The notes under the pieces were generated by a model. It did no database searches. It saw only the letters and a list, made by a program, of their open reading frames with translations, and was not told the origin of the DNA. The translations under genes and the position numbers were made by a program. Below, piece after piece: positions 6,819 through 7,519 of a DNA stretch of 7,519 nt; the first letter of the stretch is position 1, and every line of letters begins with the position of its first letter. Source of the DNA: Candidatus Poribacteria bacterium (lineage in GTDB: Bacteria > Poribacteria > WGA-4E > GCA-2687025); contig NYZG01000324.1 of the NCBI GenBank assembly GCA_002687025.1, positions 1 through 7,519 of the forward strand. The letters run 5' to 3'.

Positions 6819-6833
6819 CGCGACCCGGTCGCG
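6819..6833. repeat. 15-bp perfect palindrome CGCGACC-C-GGTCGCG
   Basis: Seven-base arms are perfectly inverted about one central base at 6826, 63 bp before the ATG at 6896. It could be a DNA operator, or an RNA hairpin with six pairs and a three-base loop. In GC-rich DNA such a palindrome is more likely to arise by chance than elsewhere, and no T-run follows it. Confidence 0.35.
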
Positions 6834-6895
6834 GCTCTTCATCGTTCGCCAAACGCGACGCGGGCCCCAAGCCGAACGCGACAGGACGGAGTTCC

Positions 6896-7519
6896 ATGCG
6901 ACGTCGAAGGCGCGGCTGGTCCGAGACTTCCGGCGCGGAGAAATCCGGCCGCGGCGTTGTCCGCGACTTCAGCAATCAGATCGACATGCCCGCCTATCAG
7001 GACCGGACGGTGCCGGTCGAGCGGGCCGTGCTGTACCGACTGCTAAGAAGATGGGCCCCAGTGGGCCTCGCGATCGCGGCGATCGCGCTCGGGCCCTTCG
7101 CGGGCGGATGGTACCACGAGCGACGATCGGCCGAGCGTCAGGAAGCGCACGCGCGCACGCAGCTTCTCGCGCATCTGCGTGGAGAGATCGAGCAGGCGGC
7201 GGGCGGCCTTCGGGAGCAGGCGGCTGCGTTGCGCCGCGTCGAGGCCGGCGACCTGTCGCAGGTGGCCGAGGTCAGCCGGGCGTATCCGATGATCGTGTGG
7301 CGGGCCGCGTCCCTGCAGCTCGGTATCCTCGGCTCCGACGCGTCGTTCCAGGCGATCGCGTCCTTCTACGCGCGACTTGATGACGTCGACCACGCGACGA
7401 CGCGGTACTTGCACGCCGCAGACCACGCCCGGTGGGCCGCGGGCGCCGACGAGGCGACGTCTGTCCCGGTGACAGACACCTCACGGCTGCGCATGAAAGT
7501 GGAGGGCGCGGCCCAAGCC
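6896..7519 (+). CDS. Single-pass membrane protein with coiled coil, 3' end outside window
   Basis: An open frame of 208 codons runs from ATG 6896 to the last base without a stop, so the protein continues beyond the window. AGGACGGAG (6883-6891) precedes the start, and no earlier start codon lies between the in-frame TAG at 6809 and this ATG. The product begins with a very basic tail (MRRRRRGW) and a polar stretch to about residue 50. One membrane segment follows (about 54-72, APVGLAIAAIALGPFAGGW). A charged helix from 74 to about 117 (ERRSAERQEAHARTQLLAHL and on) has coiled-coil character. A helical region then follows with YPMIVWRAASLQLGILG (130-146) and FQAIASFYARLDDVDHAT (151-168). That layout resembles uncharacterised bacterial membrane proteins with a 'W.a....g.l......l..fY.rL' core. 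I do not recognise a named function. It is transcribed divergently from the lipoprotein pair, 191 bp away, so a shared regulator or a shared envelope role is possible but unproven. Confidence 0.75.
   Translation, partial: MRRRRRGWSETSGAEKSGRGVVRDFSNQIDMPAYQDRTVPVERAVLYRLLRRWAPVGLAIAAIALGPFAGGWYHERRSAERQEAHARTQLLAHLRGEIEQAAGGLREQAAALRRVEAGDLSQVAEVSRAYPMIVWRAASLQLGILGSDASFQAIASFYARLDDVDHATTRYLHAADHARWAAGADEATSVPVTDTSRLRMKVEGAAQA

Larger units (their letters stand above)
6705..6895. promoter_or_regulatory. Divergent intergenic control region
   Basis: This 191-bp stretch separates the LpoB-like gene (minus) from the membrane coiled-coil gene (plus) and must hold the promoters of both. Its centre (about 6765-6812) is the most AT-rich part of the neighbourhood. 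Weak -10-like hexamers occur (TATAAC and TATCCT on the minus strand, TATAGC on the plus strand), but none has a convincing -35 partner at 17 bp. Three inverted repeats lie within it and are listed separately. The minus-strand frame stays open across most of the region, but it shows no signal peptide, domain or ribosome site. Confidence 0.5.

Noticed and set aside
6705..6842. 46-codon N-terminal extension of the LpoB-like gene
   Set aside because: It would bury the lipoprotein signal in the middle of the protein, and the strong AGGGGA site points to ATG 6704.

Overview
The window reads as ordinary chromosomal DNA of a GC-rich bacterium. Codon third positions are strongly G/C in every gene, and Shine-Dalgarno sites of the AGGGAG/GGAGGG type precede most starts. 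Two genes encode proteins with lipoprotein (signal peptidase II) signal sequences, which points to a Gram-negative-type envelope with an outer membrane. I cannot name the phylum from sequence alone. I see no insertion sequence, CRISPR array, rRNA or tRNA gene, or phage gene.

Plus strand, 1-4672: four genes lie head to tail with gaps of 21-43 bp and could be co-transcribed. They are the C-terminal part of a class I SAM-dependent methyltransferase (cut by the window edge), an extended short-chain dehydrogenase/reductase (NAD-dependent epimerase/dehydratase type), a complete prolyl oligopeptidase of peptidase family S9A with an N-terminal hydrophobic export or anchor segment, and a second, unrelated class I methyltransferase. 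The four do not make an obvious pathway. The prolyl oligopeptidase has a well-placed second start that would remove the export segment, so both exported and cytosolic forms are possible.

Minus strand, 6704 down to 4701: a two-gene unit encodes an LpoB-like lipoprotein (upstream) and a larger lipoprotein with TPR-like helical repeats of the COG3014 type (downstream), 39 bp apart. It converges on the plus-strand block with only 28 bp between the stop codons. The two are probably partners at the outer membrane. In E. coli, LpoB activates the peptidoglycan synthase PBP1B, but the partner of this branch is not shown by the window.

Right end, 6705-7519: a 191-bp divergent intergenic region carries several inverted repeats. 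It is followed on the plus strand by a gene running off the window. Its product is a single-pass membrane protein with a basic N-terminus and a predicted coiled coil behind the membrane segment. This gene lacks a stop codon in the window and is easily overlooked.

No clearly new multi-gene system is visible. The points most worth a second look are the dual start of the prolyl oligopeptidase, the lipoprotein pair, and the repeat-rich divergent control region next to the membrane coiled-coil gene.
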